This document shows, one piece after another, positions 1 to 11,773 of a stretch of 64,000 nucleotides of DNA. The DNA lies in the NCBI GenBank assembly GCA_024336345.1, contig JANFOG010000003.1, positions 2,610,501 to 2,674,500 of the forward strand, given 5' to 3'. Each line of letters begins with the position of its first letter. Position 1 is the stretch's first letter. The notes under the pieces were generated by a model, which worked only from the letters and a program-made list of their open reading frames with translations, ran no database searches and was not told where the DNA came from. Source of the DNA: Mariannaea sp. PMI_226 (taxonomy: Eukaryota > Ascomycota > Sordariomycetes > Hypocreales > Nectriaceae). The position numbers were made by a program, and so were the translations under genes.

Positions 1-27
1 GAATATTGAACAGAAAAAAAAAGAAAC

Positions 28-34
28 AAAAAAA
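28..34 (-). terminator. Pol III terminator of tRNA-Phe
   Basis: Seven consecutive T on the minus strand, 9 nt after the discriminator base. A second T-rich stretch follows at 20-14. This is the standard Pol III stop signal and supports a live tRNA gene. Confidence 0.75.
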
Positions 35-43
35 TATGTTGTA

Positions 44-173
44 TGCGGTTTATGTGGATCGAACACATGACCTTCAGATCTTCAGTCTGACGCTCTCTGT
101 CAGTGAAGGTTAGTTTTTTGGTTCAACTGAGGGATTTTGTATTTGCAACATACCCCAACTGAGCTAAACCCGC
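44..173 (-). tRNA. tRNA-Phe (GAA) with a 57-bp insert in the D loop
   Basis: Decodes UUC/UUU. On the minus strand the 5' acceptor half begins at 173 and the discriminator A is at 44. D stem GCTC (164-161) pairs with GAGC (95-92). The anticodon stem TCAGA/TCTGA (90-86, 78-74) encloses anticodon GAA (83-81). The variable loop has 5 nt. T stem ATGTG/CACAT encloses loop TTCGATC (63-57). The acceptor stem has one mismatch (G5 with A68). The A box (166-155, TAGCTCAGTTGG) and B box (65-55) are both intact. Bases 153-97 interrupt the D loop between G20 and A21; without them the body is exactly 73 nt. No intron lies at the canonical 37/38 site, although yeast and Neurospora tRNA-Phe genes have one there. 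The 7-T run at 34-28 suits Pol III termination. The tRNA identity is secure; whether the gene is functional is inference. Confidence 0.93.
97..153 (-). other. Spliceosomal-type intron inside tRNA-Phe
   Basis: The 57-bp insert starts GTATGT (153-148), carries CTAAC (113-109) and ends CTGACAG (103-97). The branch A (110) is 13 nt from the last base. Length, donor, branch site and acceptor match the mRNA introns of this same window, for example 11964-12018 and 14195-14253. It does not resemble a tRNA-endonuclease intron: it is not in the anticodon loop and I see no bulge-helix-bulge geometry. Its removal restores the A14-G20|A21 loop of standard tRNA-Phe. That it is spliced is inference. Confidence 0.75.
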
Positions 174-1349
174 GCTGGTTGAAGGATGTGGCGAATAGAA
201 CAGCTCTAGTACCAAGATTGGGAATGCCCGTAAGATGGCCCGGAAAGAGTTGTTTGAAACTCATAGGATGACTACGATATCATAGCAAGTTTTGAATTCA
301 AGACGTGGCACCATATGGATATTGTACCAGAAGACTCTATGGTTCTCAATGAATCGAATTGACTTTGGGGCATGGTGCTATTCACTGCCGGCGTGCGCGG
401 GCAGTATAAGGCTGAGGCTAGTTGACGAGGTTCCTAACCTATACCACAACTACAACACTTTGGTTGAAATACCTTAAAATCCAGGTGATATATGAACAGT
501 AGTATTGGATATGATATAGACAGCACTGGCAATAGCAATTACCTCGGTGTCGTCTAGTTTAAGGCTCTAGAGAATCTTAGAGAGAGCCATGCAAGTACCC
601 GTTCAAAGACGGTGGCGACAGTGTTCTAGAGATCATACCATTGTATTTCTGTCTAATTGAGTACGGTTAATAGCCTTATTGTTACCAGATCTGCCCGCCC
701 AAAAAAAAACTTAAAAACTTGTAAGAGCACAGGGTAGTCTTATCGTGTATTGGTCCTGAATCGGACTGTTCGTCCAACTGGCATGGTCGGTATGATGAGC
801 CTTTCTCGGCGTCTGGTCTCCTTTTGCCGATAAGCTAGCAATTTGATTGCCTAATTTGGTAAATATTTGGGCCGCCGCTCCACCCCCTCGCCTCCCATCC
901 CTCCTCAGTAGCCTTGTCCACTACGCCCATTACGCCCACGAGTCAACTTACTAGGTGTACATAATTAGTACGCGATCCCATCCCATATGGTGGCGGGGTG
1001 AGCCTTTTGTAACCGGGGCTTGCTCAATTTCCTGGGGAAAGCCTTGTGAGCAAACGATAGTGGTCCCATCCCAGTTTCATGGAGATAGTTGCAATTGCAA
1101 CTCTCACTTCTCTCAATGACTCTATGAAACGATACTGTCTTGCAATTCCCCTTTGATAGCCTCAAGCAACATCTTTTGTTGCATTGCTCCATTTTGCCCT
1201 CTCCAACTCACACTACCCCAACCGCCATTCAAATCCACAATTTCAGCTTATGCGAGGTTTGTGAGATTACAACATCAGCTCGACCAAAAGGCGTCACACC
1301 AATTTGTTTTCAGTGCTTTTTTTCTTCTTTTCTTTTTCGGCCACCGCTA
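174..1349. other. Spacer between tRNA-Phe and the Zn2Cys6 gene
   Basis: No gene is supported here. The sequence is moderately AT-rich with stops in all frames. The last 50 bp before the ATG at 1350 are T/C-rich (1316-1340), as expected of a fungal 5' leader. Two CCAAT-complement-like ATTGG/ATTTGG stretches lie near 841-860, but I assign no promoter. Confidence 0.5.
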
Positions 1350-3478
1350 ATGGAAGAGAATAAATATCCAAAACGCAAGCAACGGACCGCTTGTGATATC
1401 TGCAGAAGGCGGAAAGTCCGATGCGATGTCGCCTTTCAGTCCAGCGGGACGTGCTCCGCCTGTCGTCGTAGCGGGACAGAATGCCGGTATGAGGAGCTCA
1501 CCTCACCTCACCTCTCACTTCACCTCACCTCACCCTGAAGAGTGCATTCATGAATGAGCCTAGAGCTGACTTGATTTTATATCGATAAACTAGATCCACA
1601 ACAAAATGGTCTACAACAAGGCGGTCTCTAGCAGAGACACCAAGAACTCCTGGGCCCAGCATGCCAACTCACCACCGACCGGCCCCGTCTCTGGATGAGA
1701 ACATGTCAGGGCCACGGACTCCTCCAGCTGCGGAGCAGGCATCACCCCGGAATGGTGACGACGCTTCAGACAGCACCGAGCAGGAGAAGCTGGCGCGGAT
1801 CGGCCTGGCTCTCTTCCTCAAACATGGAATCGCAGACGACACCTGGGCAGTGTTCGACTCCATAGACAGACTTCGCATCGCCTACGTTGGGACTACTGCT
1901 TCCAATATCAGTCATCTGGTGGACCTTCACCGATCGTCTAGGCCTGCAGCGGCCCTTGGCGCCCTACCACCACCGACCTCAACAGCATCTGACACAGATC
2001 TGTTGGAGTCGCTGCTCAACCCCGACTTCGCTCCCTGCGAACAGGAAGAAGGCGCAAAGCCTCTGCATTACCCCTACCCCCCTATTCGGCAGAGCAAAGC
2101 CTGGACCCCTGGTGTGGACGTCTTCGGCATCACCTCAACCCAGAACCTCCTATCAGACGTTTCGTCTGTGCCGGAGCCAGAGATCCGAGATGCGCTCGTG
2201 GCCTCGTACTTTGAGCACATCCACCCATTCCTGCCGTTCCTTTGCAAGGATGACTTCCTCGATGTGGACTCTTCTAAGCGCCCTCCTCTCCTCATCTACC
2301 AGGCCGTGCTGATGGCTGGCGCCCACGCCTGCTCCCACCCCATCGTGGCCAAGAACCGGCACTGGCTCAAGAGCATCTTGTTTCGCCGGGCCAGCATGCT
2401 GTTTCACATCCGTCACGAGACTGACCGCACTCACCTCATGCAAGCCGCCATTTTGTTTACATGGTTCACCGGCGATGGTGACACCGTAACCGGTGGTCCG
2501 TACTATTGGTCTGGGATTGCGACGAGGATAGGCTGTGGGCTAGGCGCCCACCGAGGTTCTACTACGCTCTTGGCCCAGGACAACTTGTGCTTCAAACTGT
2601 CGTGGTGGTCGGCCTTTGTCTGCGACGTCTTCTCATCGTTGGACACTGGTCGGCCAAATTCAATTCGGCCCGAGGAAATCGACCAACTCCCGATCGATAT
2701 CAACCTGGATACTGAGACACCTAGCCCAGACGATGGCAGGCCACAAACAGGCTCTGAAACCTCGCTCTACGATATGTCACATCTCAGGTTCCTCAAGGCC
2801 ATGGCGGACCTGGCCTACATCGGAATCGACATCATCGTGGCGAACGCGCCCTCTTCGCTCTCGTCGAACCGACAAGCGACCGTCCAAGACATTGATGCAA
2901 AGCTCGGACTCTGGTCCGTTCGGTCAGGCGTCCTCTCCGACACCGACAGCAGCCCCTGGACCTGCCAGCTGGGGATCCATTACAACCTGTTGCTGCTTTA
3001 CCTTCACCGCAACAACTCAGACGAGCCCGGGAGCAAGTCAGTGTGCTCGGTGGCGGCCCAGACCATTGTCAACCTGTTTGAGCAGCTGAGGACACAAGAT
3101 TGTCTCAAACAGTGCCACTTCACCGCAGCGAATGCCACCATCGCAGCGGGGATCCAGATAGTGACTGAGATACGGTCGACCATCGTCACCGGGACGCACT
3201 CGGTAGCCATTGACGCTCTGGCTCGGCTGTCGAAGCTCCAGCGGTCCGCCAAGGCGCTGGCCGAGTACTGGCTCAACATGGAGTCGATCCACACTGTCTT
3301 CCAGGAACTTTATGAAGAATACGAGGGGTACGTCACACAGTTTCTGCAAGGGAAAGGTGTGGTGGTTCCGGAGAATTCGCCCGATTGGTGTGATTTATTC
3401 ACAGGAACAGAGGTGCAATCAAGGCAACCGAGTAACGTGGAAGATTGGATGAGCATTATTGATTGGAATAATTTTTAA
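1350..3478 (+). CDS. Zn2Cys6 fungal-specific transcription factor
   Basis: Two exons, 1350-1486 and 1594-3478, give a 673-aa protein. Residues 15-45 form a zinc binuclear cluster with the spacing C-x2-C-x6-C-x9-C-x2-C-x6-C (C15, C18, C25, C35, C38, C45), preceded by basic residues KRKQR; it should bind CGG-type half sites. The intron (GTATGA...TAG, 107 bp) falls directly after the codon of the last zinc ligand and the phase is consistent. The middle region (about residues 240-430) looks like the fungal_trans/MHR domain, with AVLMAGAHACSHPIV and a later SWWSAFVCDVFSSLDTGRP. That pattern recalls cutinase transcription factor 1-beta/FarA-like regulators of lipid or cutin use; this assignment is tentative. 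The intron holds a CTCAC-rich repeat (1497-1537). Target genes cannot be read from the sequence and no metabolic cluster adjoins it. Confidence 0.88.
1497..1537 (+). repeat. CTCACCT-type microsatellite in intron 1
   Basis: Imperfect tandem CTCAC/CTCACCT units fill the 5' half of the only intron of the Zn2Cys6 gene. A similar short CTCACCT run recurs at 61939-61950, in the spacer before the copper-fist gene. Confidence 0.8.
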
Positions 3479-4526
3479 AAGGAAACCAAAAAAAAAAAAG
3501 AAACAAAACGAAACAAAACGAAACAAAGGGGTGGAGGAGAATAGGGTGAAGGAGAGGGAAATTGAACACCATGATCTGATTATTATTCCCACTATTTGAT
3601 ATACAAACCTCACAGAAAGCTCAGACGTGGCAGGGAGGCGGTCAGGGGATATTCAGGGGAGTGCTCTCATATAGATCACTTATACACATAACACACAAGG
3701 AACACAGGACCTGGTGGATAATAGTGGTTCTTCCCATCTCATCGTCAAAGTGCGAGTGCGAACGCATTTGCAAAAAAAACTGCAGCCATGATGCCATCCC
3801 CACTCGCTAAGATCTCGCGGTGGTGCGATCGGATCTCGCCGTTCATGACGCAGTCTGCAGCAAGCAGAGATCGATCCGTTGGATCTGGCGATTCCGATTA
3901 GGCTTTCTAGAAACCAAGATCGTTGTAACCCGAGGATATTTAAGCTTCTTGAACCTGGTGGTGATGCGGAAACTCGCTGGAAGTACCATGTAAGCCAGTA
4001 GTATCATGGGGTCTGGAGTACGGACAGACACGAAGAATTGGATGATATGATCATGCAAAAAACGAATAAATGAATATAAAATTCCATAAAACAAGCTTTC
4101 TTTTCTTTTTCTTTTCTTTTCTCAGACGATCAGAAGTACGTGGCCTTTCCTGCGTCCTAGTTTTTGCTCTCTGATGCATTTCATTTGACAGAGCATTCTA
4201 AGTCCACTACGAACTCTACGAAAGAGATATCAATGGGCTGATGATTAATATCTTAATTATGACAGGTTCGTTTGTATTTTTTTTTCTTTAAAGAAAACAT
4301 ATTATATTTTATTCCCCAAATCTATGCGTGCATCATGTATTAAGAAAATTGTGCATGCTCCGGCTCTCCGTCCGGGAGCAACCCCGTTCACTATCCTTGG
4401 TCATCGCGATTCCAGCACGGAGGTTTTGCGGGTGTGGGTCGGAGATAGTTCGAGCATCGATACCATAGCTCCGTGCTCCGATCCGGCGCAGGATCCAGCT
4501 GCTTTCCACGCGTCCGAACCTTGGCT

Positions 4527-4563
4527 GGGCTGGAACTGGGTTGGGCTGGGCTGGGCTGGGTTG
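4527..4563 (+). repeat. G-quadruplex motif, GGGCT/GGGTT repeats
   Basis: Five G3 runs separated by exactly 2 nt (4538-4540, 4543-4545, 4548-4550, 4553-4555, 4558-4560), with a sixth G3 at 4527-4529. This fits the canonical intramolecular G4 pattern with very short loops. It is not a telomeric TTAGGG array. Confidence 0.75.
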
Positions 4564-7500
4564 GCAGACCCGTCATTTCGGCAATGCAAGACCTGGTTCA
4601 GTGGGACAACTGGGGAATTGGTTGATTGATTGCCTGCCGCAGCTCACAAGGATCCGGGATTGTTAATATTGCGCCTCAGGTAGCTAATAAGTACGCATAT
4701 TGGCACCCCATCTTCTCCATCCATGCCGGCTGAACAAGGACGTACAATCTCATCAAGGAAATACGGACTGGGGATAATTTACTTCGTAGGTAGGTAGGGT
4801 AGAGGTAACTACATAGTGTAGTTTCCACTTTGTAGCTAACTTGCTACAGTATCATGGATGTGTGTGCAGACGTAGTGGATGGGGCATGCCAGGGGTGCAT
4901 CCAGCTGCGTCTCTGGGTGCATCATGCATTCACGGTGGTTTTTTTGGGGCCTCAAGGAAGTTCTCGACTGTGAAACAGTAAATTATGGAGTACAAACGGA
5001 GTAGTGAAATGTTTATTTTACTTTAGTCCATTTCCTAACCCATGTCCTGTTGCGAGGTTCATTGACCACCAACTTCAGAGGGGGGACTGGATTTTCTGTC
5101 TTTGATAGCTTCAAGGTAGTAGTGAATGAAGGAGGGAATGAATGAGTGAATGATATGCCCAGAAGTGAAAACCGTATCGGCGTTAGGGGGTGTGAATGCA
5201 CACTCTGAGCTGATCCTGGCCATCTTCGTATGGGATATATACTGTAATATACCGGTATGCGTACATTCATTCAGTATTCTGTGGTAGGTCAGAGGGTTAC
5301 GGTGAGCGGCATCAAGGACTTTGTGAGGTTGAACCCGTCAAAACGTGCAGTCGCATCCCAACAAATTTCTGATGAAACGCAAGTAGCTACACTGAAATAA
5401 TTGACAATTGGAACAATTGGTCTTTTGTTCATCACGAAGTCTCAGATAGTAGACCGTGCAGCGTCCGAGTGTCTTCGCTGCCGAAGAGCCCCTCGCTGCG
5501 GCAGATGGGATGATGGCCCAGTCGATCTCGCAATCGCCTTGTTGTTTGGACGCTCGACGCTCGATGCTCGATGACCCCGATCTCCAGTGACATAGTGATA
5601 GCGAGGGGCGGGCGGCGGGAATGTCAAATTTTAGTTAGTTCCCGCCTAGCCGCCTCACACAGCGCACTGGCCGTGGCGTGGGGGGGCCCCGGGGGCGGGT
5701 GATTGACAATGAATACCACAGTAATTACCTTGGTTAACTAGAGCGAAAGCCAGAACACACAATAGTGGGAGGAGGGTGGGAGAGAAAAAGAGAGACGAGA
5801 AGAGGATGATATGTGGAGGGGGAGCACACACACACACACACTCGCACAGAGGGAGAGATAGAGAGGGGAGAGAGAGAGAAAGCAATCAACCAGGTAAATC
5901 CGTCTCGGTCAGCCAATCTGGATAATTGAGTTCCATTTCCGGTGCGGTCGGTACAGTGTGTTGCCAAGCTGTGACTGGTTTCACATATCACATCTTGCGC
6001 TTGAGCAATGTCGCACAGGTTGAACAATTCTCATGACCAAAAGGAAGGTATTCTCAAAGTCGGCCGGGGCCGTAAACGCAGGTGTACATGGCTCGTACAT
6101 ATCTACGGGGGGTGCCTCTTTGATAATTATTGCACATATTGGACCCAGACCTCCAGAAGAGCGGAGCTTGGGACATGTCTCAAGGGTCGACCGGTACGCC
6201 ACCTCCCCAGACCGGTGAAGTTAGGGTCCTTCTTAGCAAGTCCACGAGGCCAGCTGAGTAACGGTCAGCCAGCACGACTGGGCTGGGATGGGCCAAACAA
6301 CGGCTAGTGATAGGGTCGTCTTTGCACCCGGCGATCAGATTGGGGGGGCAATTACAGGATCACCTGGAGGGGGGGGAAGAAGCATGGAAAGTGTCGGGAT
6401 GCGTGCTGCTGGGTTTCATCAAAAAAAGAATCCCCTCATCCCTGGCCCTCTACTGCATTGCACTGCAAAGCTGCACTCCAATGCAGGTGGGGGTGGATTG
6501 GAGAGCACACGCGCATGCATGCCACAAATGCGCACGCCCTTTTGGAGAGAGGACGACGGAGCCAAGGAGCTTACATGCTTCAAAGTTCATCACAGACAAG
6601 AGCCTGCCCTGAGCGGCGTGTGTCCGCTTCCTGATGGGACGCTTGAATCTGTCACAATTGATAGATTCAGACCGGTCACAATTGCAAGTGACAATGACGA
6701 CAGAGTTGATCAACCCATCTAATACCAAAGCACGTCTTCTGGAGGCTTTGGACCGGTCCATCTCAGCCCGCCCGCCCCTCTCGCGGCTCGTTTATCTTTA
6801 CTGGTTGTGCAATGGTAGGGTGGTGACGGGAGGCTGCCTTGTGTCGCCTTGCGTTTGCCTTGCGTTTGCCTTGGACAAATAATGGCAGTCATTCTCAGTC
6901 GATAACCAAACGAAACAGAGCCCAGAACACAGCACAGCACAGAACAGCACCGACGGCCTCGCCGTCGTCTTGCATTTTGAACAACGCATACCTGTTGATG
7001 ACGTGAACCTTAGTTGCCCGCCTGCAGGATCAATGGGCTATACAGACACTGTTGATTGATGCCTTGCAGTGTACTCCGGTCGGCCTGGGCAGTAACTTTG
7101 GGTTCTCTTTCGCCATTGCGGTGTGCGTCTCATTATTGAAACGGGGGCTAGCTATGAACTCGTTATCAGTCATTGGCTTATAGTCATTGACATGAGAGAT
7201 ACACCACGAAGCGCCATGGCCACCATCTACACTTTTTTTTGATCATATGAATGGAACGTGGCTGCTCCCAGGAAGATGCTGATCAATGAGAGTATAGACC
7301 AGCACACAAAGATCAACTACTGGATGTAACCGATTCTTCGTGCAGAAAGCCTCTCAATACGCCAGGGAATAATAATGATCCTAAAGGGTACTTGATTAGT
7401 GAGGTGCAGGACTCTAACGCCAAGCAATGATACACAGTTTGAAGGGTTAGACCTCGTCATCCCCCATCCTGGAAGCAAGAGGAAAGAGAAGACGACTGGG

Positions 7501-8521
7501 CCGGGACCCCCCCTTGATGAGGATCCGATAGATGGGAACTCCCACAGACGCACGTCCCGGCATCGTAGCCGTTCACATACAGTTCGTATGTGCAGGCAAA
7601 ACATGGGGTTTTTTTCACTATCGATCCGGTCGATTGGGTGAGGGGGAAGGGTTAAAAGGGGGGGTAGGGGGGTTCCTTGTGGTGGATTTTTTTTTTTCTC
7701 ATGTTCGAGCATGGATACTGAGACGAGAGAGAAAAAAATGGTTCGGTTATCACCACCGGGAAAACAGAGACAAGTGAACCGGGAAAAGCAAAGCAAAAGC
7801 TGCGGTGTGAGAAAGTAGCAATGAACCGGCAGCGTTTCCGGAGGGTCAGATCAAAATGCCAGGTCGTCGAAGGAGGGGAGGACTGGACTGTACATTCTTG
7901 GCGCCTTTGTACCAAGCCAAAGCGTCCCTTCTGGATGAAGCACAGTGTATGGTAGTCTACCGACATACCCTTGGTCCTTGGTGATTGTGTCAGCCCGTCA
8001 CACGCATCTGAGCAGGTTTTGTTTGGTGGCTTTTGAATCCCTGGGCGGTTTCGTCGGGACCCTTCACTACCGTGGAATTATTAAGCTGCCAGTCGCAAGG
8101 CGCGCTTAAGAAGAAAGATTAATATATAGATGTATATATATATTTCCATCTTCGGGACCCTGGTCGTCGGTAATTCTGGGAAATAGGCACTTCTACCAGG
8201 GCAAACCATCCGGGGAGGGTCGGCGATGCGCGGCGGAGATGGGCCAAGAAGAGGGAGGGAAGAAGAAAAAAAAAAAAAAAAAGAGGCCCTTGCCTTGCTA
8301 TCGAGATGGGTGTCCGATGAATGGCACATAACCGCCGGTCCTAGCCAAAGGTCGATCTTATCTGACATCTGAGATGTCCCCATTTCTCGGTATGAGCCCA
8401 AGCTTGCCCAATGCGATGCTAAACGTCCCCTACGGCGTAGTAGCATTTTCGACATCCAAGGCTCAAGAAAGGACCCGAAGGGAAGGGCAAGGAAAGGATA
8501 AATTAACTGCTAGTTGATTTT

Positions 8522-8547
8522 CAACAAAGTCGATCAACAAAGTCGAT
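8522..8547 (+). repeat. 13-bp perfect tandem duplication
   Basis: CAACAAAGTCGAT occurs twice head to tail in the gene-poor interval. No coding context. Confidence 0.85.
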
Positions 8548-10761
8548 CACTACGTCAAGGTCTGTGTCGAGCCTCTGTGTCAAGCTCAGAAAAGCTCACT
8601 CTAAGAGCACGCCCCCCTTCCAACTAACTAATCTGCACTAGAGATGATCTACGAAATACGGATATGTGAATATTACTGGAGTAACTACGGCAGGCGAATG
8701 CGGTAGGTGGTCGGTAGGGGTATCAGCTTCTCCGGTGCCTTTTTTTCACCCCCACATTCGTGGGAAAAGATCCCAATTCATTGATCCCTAGTTCATTTAT
8801 CATAAGCGCGCACCATGTATCCGGCACATAGGTGAAGATGGGGTCCCTGCCGTTCTCAGAGAGCCTAGGTACCTGACTCTCCTCACACATACGCAGTACC
8901 TTTGAAGTACTTCACACAACAGATACCCCTACTGGACCTTGGTTGGTGCCTTAGGCATGTGCCGTAATTATTTCCTATTGCTGGCTCATTGCTTACTTAG
9001 ACACACCTCGCTCAACCACTCTCTCCACCCTCGGGCAAGGAATAAGAAAAGAAAGGAAAAGAAGAAATGAAAAAAAAAAAAAAAAGGCAGAGAGATAGCC
9101 TCTACTCAGGCAACTTCAGGACTGATAGGAAAGCAGCAAGTAAATAAAGAGAAAACAAAACGTTCACTCATGGTAACTCTCAGTAAGATATTGGGCTCTA
9201 TTGAGGAACCAAACAAGTTGATCTCATTCGTCAAATAATACCTGCCTACTGACCCTGACCAGACTATTCAACCCGCCGCCTCGTCCATCAACCCCATGTC
9301 TACTACCTATGGAGTATGTACTTCGTGCTTGACGTGGCCGCCGTTCACCTCAACCGAGGCCGGAGGGCTTCTTAATGAGAATCGGCGTCAAGCTAGTCCG
9401 TAGCTCCAGCGATATTTCCCCCCTCCGCTCTGTACACCAACCCCATCCTCAGCTTCTCGCTCATAATCCGGGCGGAACCAGTGTTCAGTCCCATACGGGC
9501 GTACAGGCAAATTGCCTCCGTACAGGTTATTGCGGATACATACCTACAATGTCGTAGTGCTGGTGGTAGTTTGTCCTCAAATTCTCGTTTGGTCACACGG
9601 TGTACCCAGTTGTGGCCGTGCCTGCGTCAAGTTCCGTATGTTGAGTGACGTTTCACAAGACTTGGGTTCGTTTCCCAAATCACCATACAGAGTCGTCTCA
9701 TTGATATCACCATTGTGCCCAACCTTGGACCAGGCTTTACGGCAATTGGTTCCCTTTCAATTTGCTCGTGTTGTACCGTGGGCTTAGGCGTGTCCCTAGA
9801 TATTCCGATCCAGTCCTTGTTCTTTCCCCCTCGCTCTCGCTCTCGCTCGCTCTCTCTGTGTCTGTCAGCCTCCGTCTGCCGCCTCCCACGTTGTTGCTCA
9901 CGCGCCCTCCATGCCGTCTATCTTTCCCGCCTCATTTTGCTTCTATACATATAACAAAATTCTGAAGCGATCTGGCTGGGCTTGTCTCCTCTCCACCTCC
10001 CCCTCCCCCCTACCCCTCGGCAACCCCCGTCAAACCCCCGGTAGCCTCCCCATTTTGACCCCCGTCTTTGAAATCCCGGTCTTCTCAGCACTGGACTTTG
10101 CTTTTTTGAATGCGTTTTCTTTTCTTTTTTGTATCGAATGGAGCATCGACCGGCGACGAAGCCAGCCTTTCCCAAACAATGCCTACTCCATGCGCGGCGC
10201 ATGGACGCTCGTCCCAAGTGCAGAACGGAGTTTGTCCCCCTTGCGAACAAAAAATATTGAGTTTCTCTGGGGGTGCTCTGATGCATCAAGACCCCAGAGC
10301 GACACAGAGCAAGGTGGATGGATCATTGAGGCCGACGAAGTCGTTGCACGCCCCTAGCTCCCAGCGGGCTGGTTTCTCTTGGGGTCATTTGGTCGGATAT
10401 GATGCTTCATGGGGTTGTTACCTCTCTCTCTCGCTTGCTTCTTTTCATTCCATCCGTTTCGTTTCTTTTTCTTCTTTCTAGTCTTTGGCTTCTTATTGCA
10501 GTGTATCTCGTGGGCATCATCACCCCAAACCAAACGCCCAATTCCCACACCCTCTTTCATCCGACTTATCTCATCCCGCATATCGCCTGTATCCTTGTTC
10601 CTGGAATGAGCCTCAGCCATTCACATCCACGCCCAATATACAATGTACATCCAAGGTACTTTGAATTGTGAAGAAACTCTCGTTGCCTCTGCATGCAACA
10701 TCTTCTATCGAGCACACTCTCCCGCCGAAGTCCCGACCGACCGGCCCCTGCAGCCCGGCCC

Positions 10762-10785
10762 TTTTTTTTTTTTTTTTTTTTTTTT
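10762..10785 (+). repeat. 24-T homopolymer
   Basis: Uninterrupted T run about 1 kb upstream of the dsRBD gene. Poly(dA:dT) tracts of this kind exclude nucleosomes in fungal promoters; a regulatory role here is inference. Confidence 0.7.
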
Positions 10786-11773
10786 GTGTCCTTCTTCTTC
10801 TTGACCAGCTCGGGCTTGTTTGTGTCTTTGATCCACGCCTCCAATTCCCCACGCCCATTCGATTTCCGCCATGCCGTTGAGCTTTACCCAATGTGCTAGA
10901 TCCCACCCAATGGTCTCAAGGGGAGGGGAGGAGGGAGTTGGGAGAAGTGGGAAAAAAGGAAAAGAAAAAGAAAAGAAAAAAAATCCCAACTTCAAGCCCT
11001 GGCCCATCCTGCTTCGTTACGCCGTAGTTTGCTTGCTAGTCGAGGCTTCGTTCCTTCTGTCAATGAATCCATTGGGCTTCTTCCCTCCCACGTCTAGGAC
11101 CTCGCTGTCGTGTGGCTTATGCTCTCCTCCCCCCCTTCCTCTGCTCTCTTCCTTGACTCTTCTCTTCTCGTAATTTATTATATCCATCTTCGCTCTCCTC
11201 TTCCTATATATTTACTACACGCAGCCGCCCTGGCAATTCGAAAAGAAGATTGCGAACTAGTCTGTCCTCCAACCTGCCAAGGCAATCAGCTCGCTGACCT
11301 GCGCATACCCATCCCTCGTCGTGCTGCTACCTAATCCTCTTCTGCCACATCACACACCCCAATCACACCCGATCCTGTCTACGGAGTACCTATTTCACTT
11401 GCCTCGTCCTACGGCTGAGGCCCGTCACGGCAAGACACAGACACGACCACTTGGCATCCAAACGCTGGCTGCCGTGCTCCAGGGTCTCCTGGTGCTGCTT
11501 CTTGTTGTTGTTCACATACACCCCACTCCACGCCTACCTACCATAGGTACCATAAGCATAGTCAAGGGCACCCTCTCTCTCTCACACACACACGTTCAAC
11601 TCGAAACTGTCTCCTGTCTACCCATATAAGTCGGACGGCATTCGCACCAACATCGGCTTCATTCACCTTCCTTACTTGGTTCCTACAGCGCCTAAAGAGA
11701 AGGCCTTCTCACTCAACGACGTACCGCTAGCATATCAGGACTCAATTCTTCCGGTTTTCTCACTCAATTCAAA

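Larger units (their letters stand above)
3479..11773. other. 8.3-kb gene-poor interval
   Basis: No open frame here has recognisable domains or a convincing splice chain. It contains a G-quadruplex-prone block (4527-4563), GA-rich and CA-repeat sequence (5760-5885), A-tracts (8266-8282, 9069-9085), a 13-bp tandem duplication (8522-8547), a 24-T run (10762-10785) and long C/T-rich tracts from about 9820 to 11600. The pyrimidine-rich end probably includes the promoter and leader of the dsRBD gene at 11774. Non-coding transcripts are possible but cannot be shown. Confidence 0.5.
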
